DNA of 64,000 bases from Osmia lignaria lignaria (lineage: Eukaryota; Arthropoda; Insecta; Hymenoptera; Megachilidae): contig NW_027478158.1 of the NCBI RefSeq assembly GCF_051020975.1, positions 8,432,001 to 8,496,000 on the forward strand, in the 5' to 3' direction. Position numbers and translations under genes: made by a program. Positions 49,714 to 61,305 of the stretch are shown here, one piece after another. The first letter of the stretch is position 1, and every line of letters begins with the position of its first letter. A model generated the notes under the pieces. It searched no databases, was not told the DNA's origin, and saw only the letters and a program-made list of their open reading frames with translations.

Positions 49714-51645
49714 TGATCAGATGCGTAGTTCTCGAGATATATCCAGATATTTAAAAGTTCCGAAGCCGCACCAACATAATAGAGATACAGAAACACCGTG
49801 GCCCCTTTCTTTGAGATAACTCTGCACTATTGCGAGCTGGAAATGCCACTTCCAGTTTAGCTGTGCAGAAGAAGAACAACAAGAAGAAGAAATATCTCGA
49901 AATATGTCCGTTAGGCCCCTTCCCTTGAGATAAATCTGCAAATATCTCGGAAACGAAGCGAGCTATGGCAAAATGTTAAGCGACCTTTTTTGTAGAGAAT
50001 TAAGTTTCCTACTTTTTATGTTCTATGATATTTTTTGATCAGAAGCGTAGTTTTCGAGATATATCGAGATATTTAAAAGTTCCGAAGCCGCACCAACATA
50101 ATAGAGATACAGAAACACCGTGGCCCCTTTCTTTGAGATAACTCTGCACTAGTGCGAGCCGCAAATGCCACTTCCAGTTTAGCTGTGCAGAAGAAGAACA
50201 ACAAGAAGAAGAAATATCTCGAAATATGTCCGTCAGGCCCCTTCCCTTGAGATAAATATGCAAATATCTCGGAAACGAAGCGAGCTATGGCAAAATGTTA
50301 AGAGACCTTTTTTGTAGAGAATTAAGTTTCCTACTTTTTATGTTCTATGATATTTTTTGATCAGATGCGTAGTTCTCGAGATATATCAAGATATTTAAAA
50401 GTTCCGAAGCCGCACCAACATAATAGAGATACAGAAACACCGTGGCCCCTTTCTTTGAGATAACTCTGCACTAGTGCGAGCCGCAAATGCCACTTCCAGC
50501 TTAGCTGTGCAGAAGAAGAACAACAAGAAGAAGAAATATCTCGAAATATGTCCGTCAGGCCCCTTCCCTTGAGATAAATATGCAAATATCTCGGAAACGA
50601 AGCGAGCTATGGCAAAATGTTAAGAGACCTTTTTTGTAGAGAATTAAGTTTCCTACTTTTTATGTTCTATGATATTTTTTGATCAGATGCGTAGTTCTCG
50701 AGATATATCAAGATATTTAAAAGTTCCGAAGCCGCACCAACATAATAGAGATACAGAAACACCGTGGCCCCTTTCTTTGAGATAACTCTGCACTAGTGCG
50801 AGCCGCAAATGCCGCTTCCAGCTTAGCTGTGCAGAAGAAGAACTACAAGAAGAAGAAATATCTCGAAATATGTCCGTCAGGCCCCTTCCCTTGAGATAAA
50901 TATGCAAATATCTCGGAAACGAAGCGAGCTATGGCAAAATGTTAAGAGACCTTTTTTGTAGAGAATTAAGTTTCCTACTTTTTATGTTCTATGACATTTT
51001 TTGATCAGATGCGTAGTTCTCGAGATATATCAAGATATTTAAAAGTTCCGAAGCCGCACCAACATAATAGAGATACAGAAACACCGTGGCCCCTTTCTTT
51101 GAGATAACTCTGCACTAGTGCGAGCCGCAAATGCCACTTCCAGCTTAGCTGTGCAGAAGAAGAACAACAAGAAGAAGAAATATCTCGAAATATGTCCGTC
51201 AGGCCCCTTCCCTTGAGATAAATATGCAAATATCTCGGAAACGAAGCGAGCTATGGCAAAATGTTAAGAGACCTTTTTTGTAGAGAATTAAGTTTCCTAC
51301 TTTTTATGTTCTATGATATTTTTTGATCAGATGCGTAGTTCTCGAGATATATCAAGATATTTAAAAGTTCCGAAGCCGCACCAACATAATAGAGATACAG
51401 AAACACCGTGGCCCCTTTCTTTGAGATAACTCTGCACTAGTGCGAGCCGCAAATGCCACTTCCAGCTTAGCTGTGCAGAAGAAGAACTACAAGAAGAAGA
51501 AATATCTCGAAATATGTCCGTCAGGCCCCTTCCCTTGAGATAAATATGCAAATATCTCGGAAACGAAGCGAGCTATGGCAAAATGTTAAGAGACCTTTTT
51601 TGTAGAGAATTAAGTTTCCTACTTTTTATGTTCTATGATATTTTT
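49714..51645. repeat. 6-monomer HOR (1932 bp), copy 1
   Basis: Order a-f: a has GAGCTGGAAATG and GTTAGGCCCC; b has the AAGCGTAGTTTTCG start; c is plain; d has ATGCCGCTTCC and GAACTACAAG; e is plain; f has GAACTACAAG only. Here a reads TATCCAGAT, b reads CCAGTTTAG and the d/e border reads ATGACATTT. Confidence 0.94.
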
Positions 51646-53577
51646 TGATCAGATGCGTAGTTCTCGAGATATATCAAGATATTTAAAAGTTCCGAAGCCG
51701 CACCAACATAATAGAGATACAGAAACACCGTGGCCCCTTTCTTTGAGATAACTCTGCACTATTGCGAGCTGGAAATGCCACTTCCAGTTTAGCTGTGCAG
51801 AAGAAGAACAACAAGAAGAAGAAATATCTCGAAATATGTCCGTTAGGCCCCTTCCCTTGAGATAAATCTGCAAATATCTCGGAAACGAAGCGAGCTATGG
51901 CAAAATGTTAAGCGACCTTTTTTGTAGAGAATTAAGTTTCCTACTTTTTATGTTCTATGATATTTTTTGATCAGAAGCGTAGTTTTCGAGATATATCGAG
52001 ATATTTAAAAGTTCCGAAGCCGCACCAACATAATAGAGATACAGAAACACCGTGGCCCCTTTCTTTGAGATAACTCTGCACTAGTGCGAGCCGCAAATGC
52101 CACTTCCAGCTTAGCTGTGCAGAAGAAGAACAACAAGAAGAAGAAATATCTCGAAATATGTCCGTCAGGCCCCTTCCCTTGAGATAAATATGCAAATATC
52201 TCGGAAACGAAGCGAGCTATGGCAAAATGTTAAGAGACCTTTTTTGTAGAGAATTAAGTTTCCTACTTTTTATGTTCTATGATATTTTTTGATCAGATGC
52301 GTAGTTCTCGAGATATATCAAGATATTTAAAAGTTCCGAAGCCGCACCAACATAATAGAGATACAGAAACACCGTGGCCCCTTTCTTTGAGATAACTCTG
52401 CACTAGTGCGAGCCGCAAATGCCACTTCCAGCTTAGCTGTGCAGAAGAAGAACAACAAGAAGAAGAAATATCTCGAAATATGTCCGTCAGGCCCCTTCCC
52501 TTGAGATAAATATGCAAATATCTCGGAAACGAAGCGAGCTATGGCAAAATGTTAAGAGACCTTTTTTGTAGAGAATTAAGTTTCCTACTTTTTATGTTCT
52601 ATGATATTTTTTGATCAGATGCGTAGTTCTCGAGATATATCAAGATATTTAAAAGTTCCGAAGCCGCACCAACATAATAGAGATACAGAAACACCGTGGC
52701 CCCTTTCTTTGAGATAACTCTGCACTAGTGCGAGCCGCAAATGCCGCTTCCAGCTTAGCTGTGCAGAAGAAGAACTACAAGAAGAAGAAATATCTCGAAA
52801 TATGTCCGTCAGGCCCCTTCCCTTGAGATAAATATGCAAATATCTCGGAAACGAAGCGAGCTATGGCAAAATGTTAAGAGACCTTTTTTGTAGAGAATTA
52901 AGTTTCCTACTTTTTATGTTCTATGATATTTTTTGATCAGATGCGTAGTTCTCGAGATATATCAAGATATTTAAAAGTTCCGAAGCCGCACCAACATAAT
53001 AGAGATACAGAAACACCGTGGCCCCTTTCTTTGAGATAACTCTGCACTAGTGCGAGCCGCAAATGCCACTTCCAGCTTAGCTGTGCAGAAGAAGAACAAC
53101 AAGAAGAAGAAATATCTCGAAATATGTCCGTCAGGCCCCTTCCCTTGAGATAAATATGCAAATATCTCGGAAACGAAGCGAGCTATGGCAAAATGTTAAG
53201 AGACCTTTTTTGTAGAGAATTAAGTTTCCTACTTTTTATGTTCTATGATATTTTTTGATCAGATGCGTAGTTCTCGAGATATATCAAGATATTTAAAAGT
53301 TCCGAAGCCGCACCAACATAATAGAGATACAGAAACACCGTGGCCCCTTTCTTTGAGATAACTCTGCACTAGTGCGAGCCGCAAATGCCACTTCCAGCTT
53401 AGCTGTGCAGAAGAAGAACTACAAGAAGAAGAAATATCTCGAAATATGTCCGTCAGGCCCCTTCCCTTGAGATAAATATGCAAATATCTCGGAAACGAAG
53501 CGAGCTATGGCAAAATGTTAAGAGACCTTTTTTGTAGAGAATTAAGTTTCCTACTTTTTATGTTCTATGATATTTTT
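51646..53577. repeat. 6-monomer HOR (1932 bp), copy 2
   Basis: Same a-f order directly after copy 1. Here a reads TATCAAGAT, b reads CCAGCTTAG and the d/e border reads ATGATATTT. Confidence 0.94.
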
Positions 53578-56475
53578 TGATCAGATGCGTAGTTCTCGAG
53601 ATATATCAAGATATTTAAAAGTTCCGAAGCCGCACCAACATAATAGAGATACAGAAACACCGTGGCCCCTTTCTTTGAGATAACTCTGCACTAGTGCGAG
53701 CCGCAAATGCCACTTCCAGCTTAGCTGTGCAGAAGAAGAACAACAAGAAGAAGAAATATCTCGAAATATGTCCGTCAGGCCCCTTCCCTTGAGATAAATA
53801 TGCAAATATCTCGGAAACGAAGCGAGCTATGGCAAAATGTTAAGAGACCTTTTTTGTAGAGAATTAAGTTTCCTACTTTCTATGTTCTATGATATTTTTT
53901 GATCAGATGCGTAGTTCTCGAGATATATCAAGATATTTAAAAGTTCCGAAGCCGCACCAACATAATAGAGATACAGAAACACCGTGGCCCCTTTCTTTGA
54001 GATAACTCTGCACTAGTGCGAGCCGCAAATGCCACTTCCAGCTTAGCTGTGCAGAAGAAGAACAACAAGAAGAAGAAATATCTCGAAATATGTCCGTCAG
54101 GCCCCTTCCCTTGAGATAAATATGCAAATATCTCGGAAACGAAGCGAGCTATGGCAAAATGTTAAGAGACCTTTTTTGTAGAGAATTAAGTTTCCTACTT
54201 TCTATGTTCTATGATATTTTTTGATCAGATGCGTAGTTCTCGAGATATATCAAGATATTTAAAAGTTCCGAAGCCGCACCAACATAATAGAGATACAGAA
54301 ACACCGTGGCCCCTTTCTTTGAGATAACTCTGCACTAGTGCGAGCCGCAAATGCCACTTCCAGCTTAGCTGTGCAGAAGAAGAACAACAAGAAGAAGAAA
54401 TATCTCGAAATATGTCCGTCAGGCCCCTTCCCTTGAGATAAATCTGCAAATATCTCGGAAACGAAGCTAGCTATGGAAAAATGTTAAGAGACCTTTTTTG
54501 TAGAGAATTAAGTTTCCTACTTTTTATGTTCTATGATATTTTTTGATCAGATGCGTAGTTCTCGAGATATATCGAGATATTTAAAAGTTCCGAAGCCGCA
54601 CCAACATAATAGAGATACAGAAACACCGTGGCCCCTTTCTTTGAGATAACTCTGCACTAGTGCGAGCCGCAAATGCCACTTCCAGCTTAGCTGTGCAGAA
54701 GAAGAACAACAAGAAGAAGAAATATCTCGAAATATGTCCGTCAGGCCCCTTCCCTTGAGATAAATCTGCAAATATCTCGGAAACGAAGCTAGCTATGGCA
54801 AAATGTTAAGAGACCTTTTTTGTAGAGAATTAAGTTTCCTACTTTTTATGTTCTATGATATTTTTTGATCAGATGCGTAGTTCTCGAGATATATCGAGAT
54901 ATTTAAAAGTTCCGAAGCCGCACCAACATAATAGAGATACAGAAACACCGTGGCCCCTTTCTTTGAGATAACTCTGCACTAGTGCGAGCCGCAAATGCCA
55001 CTTCCAGCTTAGCTGTGCAGAAGAAGAACAACAAGAAGAAGAAATATCTCGAAATATGTCCGTCAGGCCCCTTCCCTTGAGATAAATATGCAAATATCTC
55101 GGAAACGAAGCGAGCTATGGCAAAATGTTAAGAGACCTTTTTTGTAGAGAATTAAGTTTCCTACTTTCTATGTTCTATGATATTTTTTGATCAGATGCGT
55201 AGTTCTCGAGATATATCAAGATATTTAAAAGTTCCGAAGCCGCACCAACATAATAGAGATACAGAAACACCGTGGCCCCTTTCTTTGAGATAACTCTGCA
55301 CTAGTGCGAGCCGCAAATGCCACTTCCAGCTTAGCTGTGCAGAAGAAGAACAACGAGAAGAAGAAATATCTCGAAATATGTCCGTCAGGCCCCTTCCCTT
55401 GAGATAAATCTGCAAATATCTCGGAAACGAAGCTAGCTATGGCAAAATGTTAAGAGACCTTTTTTGTAGAGAATTAAGTTTCCTACTTTTTATGTTCTAT
55501 GATATTTTTTGATCAGATGCGTAGTTCTCGAGATATATCGAGATATTTAAAAGTTCCGAAGCCGCACCAACATAATAGAGATACAGAAACACCGTGGCCC
55601 CTTTCTTTGAGATAACTCTGCACTAGTGCGAGCCGCAAATGCCACTTCCAGCTTAGCTGTGCAGAAGAAGAACAACAAGAAGAAGAAATATCTCGAAATA
55701 TGTCCGTCAGGCCCCTTCCCTTGAGATAAATCTGCAAATATCTCGGAAACGAAGCTAGCTATGGCAAAATGTTAAGAGACCTTTTTTGTAGAGAATTAAG
55801 TTTCCTACTTTTTATGTTCTATGATATTTTTTGATCAGATGCGTAGTTCTCGAGATATATCGAGATATTTAAAAGTTCCGAAGCCGCACCAACATAATAG
55901 AGATACAGAAACACCGTGGCCCCTTTCTTTGAGATAACTCTGCACTAGTGCGAGCCGCAAATGCCACTTCCAGCTTAGCTGTGCAGAAGAAGAACAACAA
56001 GAAGAAGAAATATCTCGAAATATGTCCGTCAGGCCCCTTCCCTTGAGATGAATCTGCAAATATCTCGGAAACGAAGCGAGCAATGGCAAAATGTTAAGAG
56101 ACCTTTTTTGTAGAGAATTAAGTTTCCTACTTTTTATGTTCTATGATATTTTTTGATCAGAAGCGTAGTTTTCGAGATATATCGAGATATTTAAAAGTTC
56201 CGAAGCCGCACCAACATAATAGAGATACAGAAACACCGTGGCCCCTTTCTTTGAGATAACTCTGCACTAGTGCGAGCCGCAAATGCCACTTCCAGCTTAG
56301 CTGTGCAGAAGAAGAACAACAAGAAGAAGAAATATCTCGAAATATGTCCGTCAGGCCCCTTCCCTTGAGATAAATATGCAAATATCTCGGAAACGAAGCG
56401 AGCTATGGCAAAATGTTAAGAGACCTTTTTTGTAGAGAATTAAGTTTCCTACTTTTTATGTTCTATGATATTTTT
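53578..56475. repeat. Nine near-uniform monomers between HOR pairs
   Basis: Units without the a-f order, distinguished by small changes: CTACTTTCTATG tails (about 53.88, 54.2 and 55.16 kb) and GAAGCTAGCTATGG (about 54.47, 54.79, 55.43 and 55.75 kb). Neighbouring units are often identical, suggesting recent unit-by-unit amplification. Confidence 0.9.
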
Positions 56476-58407
56476 TGATCAGATGCGTAGTTCTCGAGAT
56501 ATATCAAGATATTTAAAAGTTCCGAAGCCGCACCAACATAATAGAGATACAGAAACACCGTGGCCCCTTTCTTTGAGATAACTCTGCACTATTGCGAGCT
56601 GGAAATGCCACTTCCAGTTTAGCTGTGCAGAAGAAGAACAACAAGAAGAAGAAATATCTCGAAATATGTCCGTTAGGCCCCTTCCCTTGAGATAAATCTG
56701 CAAATATCTCGGAAACGAAGCGAGCTATGGCAAAATGTTAAGCGACCTTTTTTGTAGAGAATTAAGTTTCCTACTTTTTATGTTCTATGATATTTTTTGA
56801 TCAGAAGCGTAGTTTTCGAGATATATCGAGATATTTAAAAGTTCCGAAGACGCACCAACATAATAGAGATACAGAAACACCGTGGCCCCTTTCTTTGAGA
56901 TAACTCTGCACTAGTGCGAGCCGCAAATGCCACTTCCAGTTTAGCTGTGCAGAAGAAGAACAACAAGAAGAAGAAATATCTCGAAATATGTCCGTCAGGC
57001 CCCTTCCCTTGAGATAAATATGCAAATATCTCGGAAACGAAGCGAGCTATGGCAAAATGTTAGGAGACCTTTTTTGTAGAGAATTAAGTTTCCTACTTTT
57101 TATGTTCTATGATATTTTTTGATCAGATGCGTAGTTCTCGAGATATATCAAGATATTTAAAAGTTCCGAAGCCGCACCAACATAATAGAGATACAGAAAC
57201 ACCGTGGCCCCTTTCTTTGAGATAACTCTGCACTAGTGCGAGCCGCAAATGCCACTTCCAGCTTAGCTGTGCAGAAGAAGAACAACAAGAAGAAGAAATA
57301 TCTCGAAATATGTCCGTCAGGCCCCTTCCCTTGAGATAAATATGCAAATATCTCGGAAACGAAGCGAGCTATGGCAAAATGTTAAGAGACCTTTTTTGTA
57401 GAGAATTAAGTTTCCTACTTTTTATGTTCTATGATATTTTTTGATCAGATGCGTAGTTCTCGAGATATATCAAGATATTTAAAAGTTCCGAAGCCGCACC
57501 AACATAATAGAGATACAGAAACACCGTGGCCCCTTTCTTTGAGATAACTCTGCACTAGTGCGAGCCGCAAATGCCGCTTCCAGCTTAGCTGTGCAGAAGA
57601 AGAACTACAAGAAGAAGAAATATCTCGAAATATGTCCGTCAGGCCCCTTCCCTTGAGATAAATATGCAAATATCTCGGAAACGAAGCGAGCTATGGCAAA
57701 ATGTTAAGAGACCTTTTTTGTAGAGAATTAAGTTTCCTACTTTTTATGTTCTATGACATTTTTTGATCAGATGCGTAGTTCTCGAGATATATCAAGATAT
57801 TTAAAAGTTCCGAAGCCGCACCAACATAATAGAGATACAGAAACACCGTGGCCCCTTTCTTTGAGATAACTCTGCACTAGTGCGAGCCGCAAATGCCACT
57901 TCCAGCTTAGCTGTGCAGAAGAAGAACAACAAGAAGAAGAAATATCTCGAAATATGTCCGTCAGGCCCCTTCCCTTGAGATAAATATGCAAATATCTCGG
58001 AAACGAAGCGAGCTATGGCAAAATGTTAAGAGACCTTTTTTGTAGAGAATTAAGTTTCCTACTTTTTATGTTCTATGATATTTTTTGATCAGATGCGTAG
58101 TTCTCGAGATATATCAAGATATTTAAAAGTTCCGAAGCCGCACCAACATAATAGAGATACAGAAACACCGTGGCCCCTTTCTTTGAGATAACTCTGCACT
58201 AGTGCGAGCCGCAAATGCCACTTCCAGCTTAGCTGTGCAGAAGAAGAACTACAAGAAGAAGAAATATCTCGAAATATGTCCGTCAGGCCCCTTCCCTTGA
58301 GATAAATATGCAAATATCTCGGAAACGAAGCGAGCTATGGCAAAATGTTAAGAGACCTTTTTTGTAGAGAATTAAGTTTCCTACTTTTTATGTTCTATGA
58401 TATTTTT
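56476..58407. repeat. 6-monomer HOR (1932 bp), copy 3
   Basis: Same a-f order; it lies exactly 6762 bp (21 monomers) after copy 1. It has TATCAAGAT in a, CCAGTTTAG in b and ATGACATTT at d/e, plus private GAAGACGCACC and TTAGGAGACC in b. Confidence 0.94.
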
Positions 58408-60339
58408 TGATCAGATGCGTAGTTCTCGAGATATATCCAGATATTTAAAAGTTCCGAAGCCGCACCAACATAATAGAGATACAGAAACACCGTGGCCCCT
58501 TTCTTTGAGATAACTCTGCACTATTGCGAGCTGGAAATGCCACTTCCAGTTTAGCTGTGCAGAAGAAGAACAACAAGAAGAAGAAATATCTCGAAATATG
58601 TCCGTTAGGCCCCTTCCCTTGAGATAAATCTGCAAATATCTCGGAAACGAAGCGAGCTATGGCAAAATGTTAAGCGACCTTTTTTGTAGAGAATTAAGTT
58701 TCCTACTTTTTATGTTCTATGATATTTTTTGATCAGAAGCGTAGTTTTCGAGATATATCGAGATATTTAAAAGTTCCGAAGCCGCACCAACATAATAGAG
58801 ATACAGAAACACCGTGGCCCCTTTCTTTGAGATAACTCTGCACTAGTGCGAGCCGCAAATGCCACTTCCAGCTTAGCTGTGCAGAAGAAGAACAACAAGA
58901 AGAAGAAATATCTCGAAATATGTCCGTCAGGCCCCTTCCCTTGAGATAAATATGCAAATATCTCGGAAACGAAGCGAGCTATGGCAAAATGTTAAGAGAC
59001 CTTTTTTGTAGAGAATTAAGTTTCCTACTTTTTATGTTCTATGATATTTTTTGATCAGATGCGTAGTTCTCGAGATATATCAAGATATTTAAAAGTTCCG
59101 AAGCCGCACCAACATAATAGAGATACAGAAACACCGTGGCCCCTTTCTTTGAGATAACTCTGCACTAGTGCGAGCCGCAAATGCCACTTCCAGCTTAGCT
59201 GTGCAGAAGAAGAACAACAAGAAGAAGAAATATCTCGAAATATGTCCGTCAGGCCCCTTCCCTTGAGATAAATATGCAAATATCTCGGAAACGAAGCGAG
59301 CTATGGCAAAATGTTAAGAGACCTTTTTTGTAGAGAATTAAGTTTCCTACTTTTTATGTTCTATGATATTTTTTGATCAGATGCGTAGTTCTCGAGATAT
59401 ATCAAGATATTTAAAAGTTCCGAAGCCGCACCAACATAATAGAGATACAGAAACACCGTGGCCCCTTTCTTTGAGATAACTCTGCACTAGTGCGAGCCGC
59501 AAATGCCGCTTCCAGCTTAGCTGTGCAGAAGAAGAACTACAAGAAGAAGAAATATCTCGAAATATGTCCGTCAGGCCCCTTCCCTTGAGATAAATATGCA
59601 AATATCTCGGAAACGAAGCGAGCTATGGCAAAATGTTAAGAGACCTTTTTTGTAGAGAATTAAGTTTCCTACTTTTTATGTTCTATGATATTTTTTGATC
59701 AGATGCGTAGTTCTCGAGATATATCAAGATATTTAAAAGTTCCGAAGCCGCACCAACATAATAGAGATACAGAAACACCGTGGCCCCTTTCTTTGAGATA
59801 ACTCTGCACTAGTGCGAGCCGCAAATGCCACTTCCAGCTTAGCTGTGCAGAAGAAGAACAACAAGAAGACGAAATATCTCGAAATATGTCCGTCAGGCCC
59901 CTTCCCTTGAGATAAATATGCAAATATCTCGGAAACGAAGCGAGCTATGGCAAAATGTTAAGAGACCTTTTTTGTAGAGAATTAAGTTTCCTACTTTTTA
60001 TGTTCTATGATATTTTTTGATCAGATGCGTAGTTCTCGAGATATATCAAGATATTTAAAAGTTCCGAAGCCGCACCAACATAATAGAGATACAGAAACAC
60101 CGTGGCCCCTTTCTTTGAGATAACTCTGCACTAGTGCGAGCCGCAAATGCCACTTCCAGCTTAGCTGTGCAGAAGAAGAACTACAAGAAGAAGAAATATC
60201 TCGAAATATGTCCGTCAGGCCCCTTCCCTTGAGATAAATATGCAAATATCTCGGAAACGAAGCGAGCTATGGCAAAATGTTAAGAGACCTTTTTTGTAGA
60301 GAATTAAGTTTCCTACTTTTTATGTTCTATGATATTTTT
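58408..60339. repeat. 6-monomer HOR (1932 bp), copy 4
   Basis: Same a-f order; 6762 bp after copy 2. It has TATCCAGAT in a, CCAGCTTAG in b and ATGATATTT at d/e. Unit e has a private AAGAAGACGAAAT (C at 59870) that is shared with the next 7-monomer repeat. Confidence 0.94.
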
Positions 60340-60421
60340 TGATCAGATGCGTAGTTCTCGAGATATATCAAGATATTTAAAAGTTCCGAAGCCGCACCAA
60401 CATAATAGAGATACAGAAACA

Positions 60422-60602
60422 CCGTGGCCCCTTTCTTTGAGATAACTCTGCACTAGTGCGAGCCGCAAATGCCACTTCCAGCTTAGCTGTGCAGAAGAAG
60501 AACAACAAGAAGAAGAAATATCTCGAAATATGTCCGTCAGGCCCCTTCCCTTGAGATAAATCTGCAAATATCTCGGAAACGAAGCTAGCTATGGCAAAAT
60601 GT
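60422..60602. repeat. Diverged internal direct duplication within the monomer
   Basis: Two related boxes lie inside each monomer. Copy 1 is 60422 to about 60470 and copy 2 is 60534 to about 60602. From GGCCCC onward they match at 24 of 27 positions (GGCCCCTTTCTTTGAGATAA against GGCCCCTTCCCTTGAGATAA, continuing through CTCTGCA and ATCTGCA). Both then reach GCGAGCT or GCGAGCC and GCAAA(A)TG in most units, with an extra stretch in copy 2. This points to an ancestral sub-repeat inside the present unit. Confidence 0.75.
60447..60495. repeat. Nested dyad core: TCTGCAC/GTGCAGA, GCACTAGTGC and CAGCTTAGCTG
   Basis: TCTGCAC (60447-60453) and GTGCAGA (60489-60495) are perfect 7-base inverted repeats 35 bases apart. 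Between and overlapping them are the perfect 10-base palindrome GCACTAGTGC (60450-60459) and CAGCT-T-AGCTG (60479-60489). The arrangement could form a hairpin or cruciform. Related cores occur in nearly every monomer with variant bases. The structure is inferred from symmetry only. Confidence 0.7.
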
Positions 60603-61305
60603 TAAGAGACCTTTTTTGTAGAGAATTAAGTTTCCTACTTTTTATGTTCTATGATATTTTTTGATCAGATGCGTAGTTCTCGAGATATATCGAGATATTT
60701 AATAGTTCCGAAGCCGCACCAACATAATAGAGATACAGAAACACCGTGGCCCCTTTCTTTGAGATAACTCTGCACTAGTGCGAGCCGCAAATGCCACTTC
60801 CAGCTTAGCTGTGCAGAAGAAGAACAACAAGAAGAAGAAATATCTCGAAATATGTCCGTCAGGCCCCTTCCCTTGAGATAAATCTGCAAATATCTCGGAA
60901 ACGAAGCGAGCTATGGCAAAATGTTAAGAGACCTTTTTTGTAGAGAATTAAGTTTCCTACTTTTTATGTTCTATGATATTTTTTGATCAGATGCGTAGTT
61001 CTCGAGATATATCAAGATATTTAAAAGTTCCGAAGCCGCACCAACATAATAGAGATACAGAAACACCGTGGCCCCTTTCTTTGAGATAACTCTGCACTAG
61101 TGCGAGCCGCAAATGCCACTTCCAGCTTAGCTGTGCAGAAGAAGAACAACAAGAAGAAGAAATATCTCGAAATATGTCCGTCAGGCCCCTTCCCTTGAGA
61201 TAAATATGCAAATATCTCGGAAACGAAGCGAGCTATGGCAAAATGTTAAGAGACCTTTTTTGTAGAGAATTAAGTTTCCTACTTTTTATGTTCTATGATA
61301 TTTTT

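Larger units (their letters stand above)
60340..60661. repeat. Representative 322-bp monomer with its internal modules
   Basis: I use this unit as the reference because it is close to the common form of the right-hand zone. Modules in order: TGATCA (60340-60345); the palindrome TCTCGAGA (60356-60363) overlapping GATATATC (60362-60369); a box starting CCGTGGCCCC (60422 to about 60470); a dyad-rich core (60447-60495); a purine-rich GAA/CAA tract (60491-60520); AAATATCTCG (60516-60525 and again 60566-60575); a second, related box starting CCGTCAGGCCCC (60534 to about 60602); and an AT-rich tail with a T6 run. G+C is 127 of 322 bases. Confidence 0.93.
59052..61305. repeat. 7-monomer HOR (2254 bp), copy 1
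   Basis: Units c, d, e, f of the 6-monomer HOR plus three plain units. It matches 61306-63559 at offset 2254. The marker base C at 59870 recurs at 62124, so this duplication is younger than the 6-monomer HOR copy it overlaps. Confidence 0.92.

Noticed and set aside
60491..60520. A GAA/CAA microsatellite as a separate feature
   Set aside because: The tract is part of every monomer and almost constant in length. Only one trinucleotide deletion was seen (28467-28785), so it is not an independent expanding microsatellite.
60566..60600. CENP-B box-like motif near the CTCGGAAACGAAGC segment (either strand)
   Set aside because: Compared with the pattern NTTCGNNNNANNCGGGN, the reverse strand has TTCG but lacks the required A and CGGG spacing. 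The rare CTCGGGAACGAAG units do not fit either.
60606..60620. T6 run followed by GTAG as a terminator or polymerase III stop signal
   Set aside because: No upstream hairpin of the right form and no A/B-box promoter pair or tRNA-like sequence was seen in the monomer. The run is simply part of the AT-rich tail.
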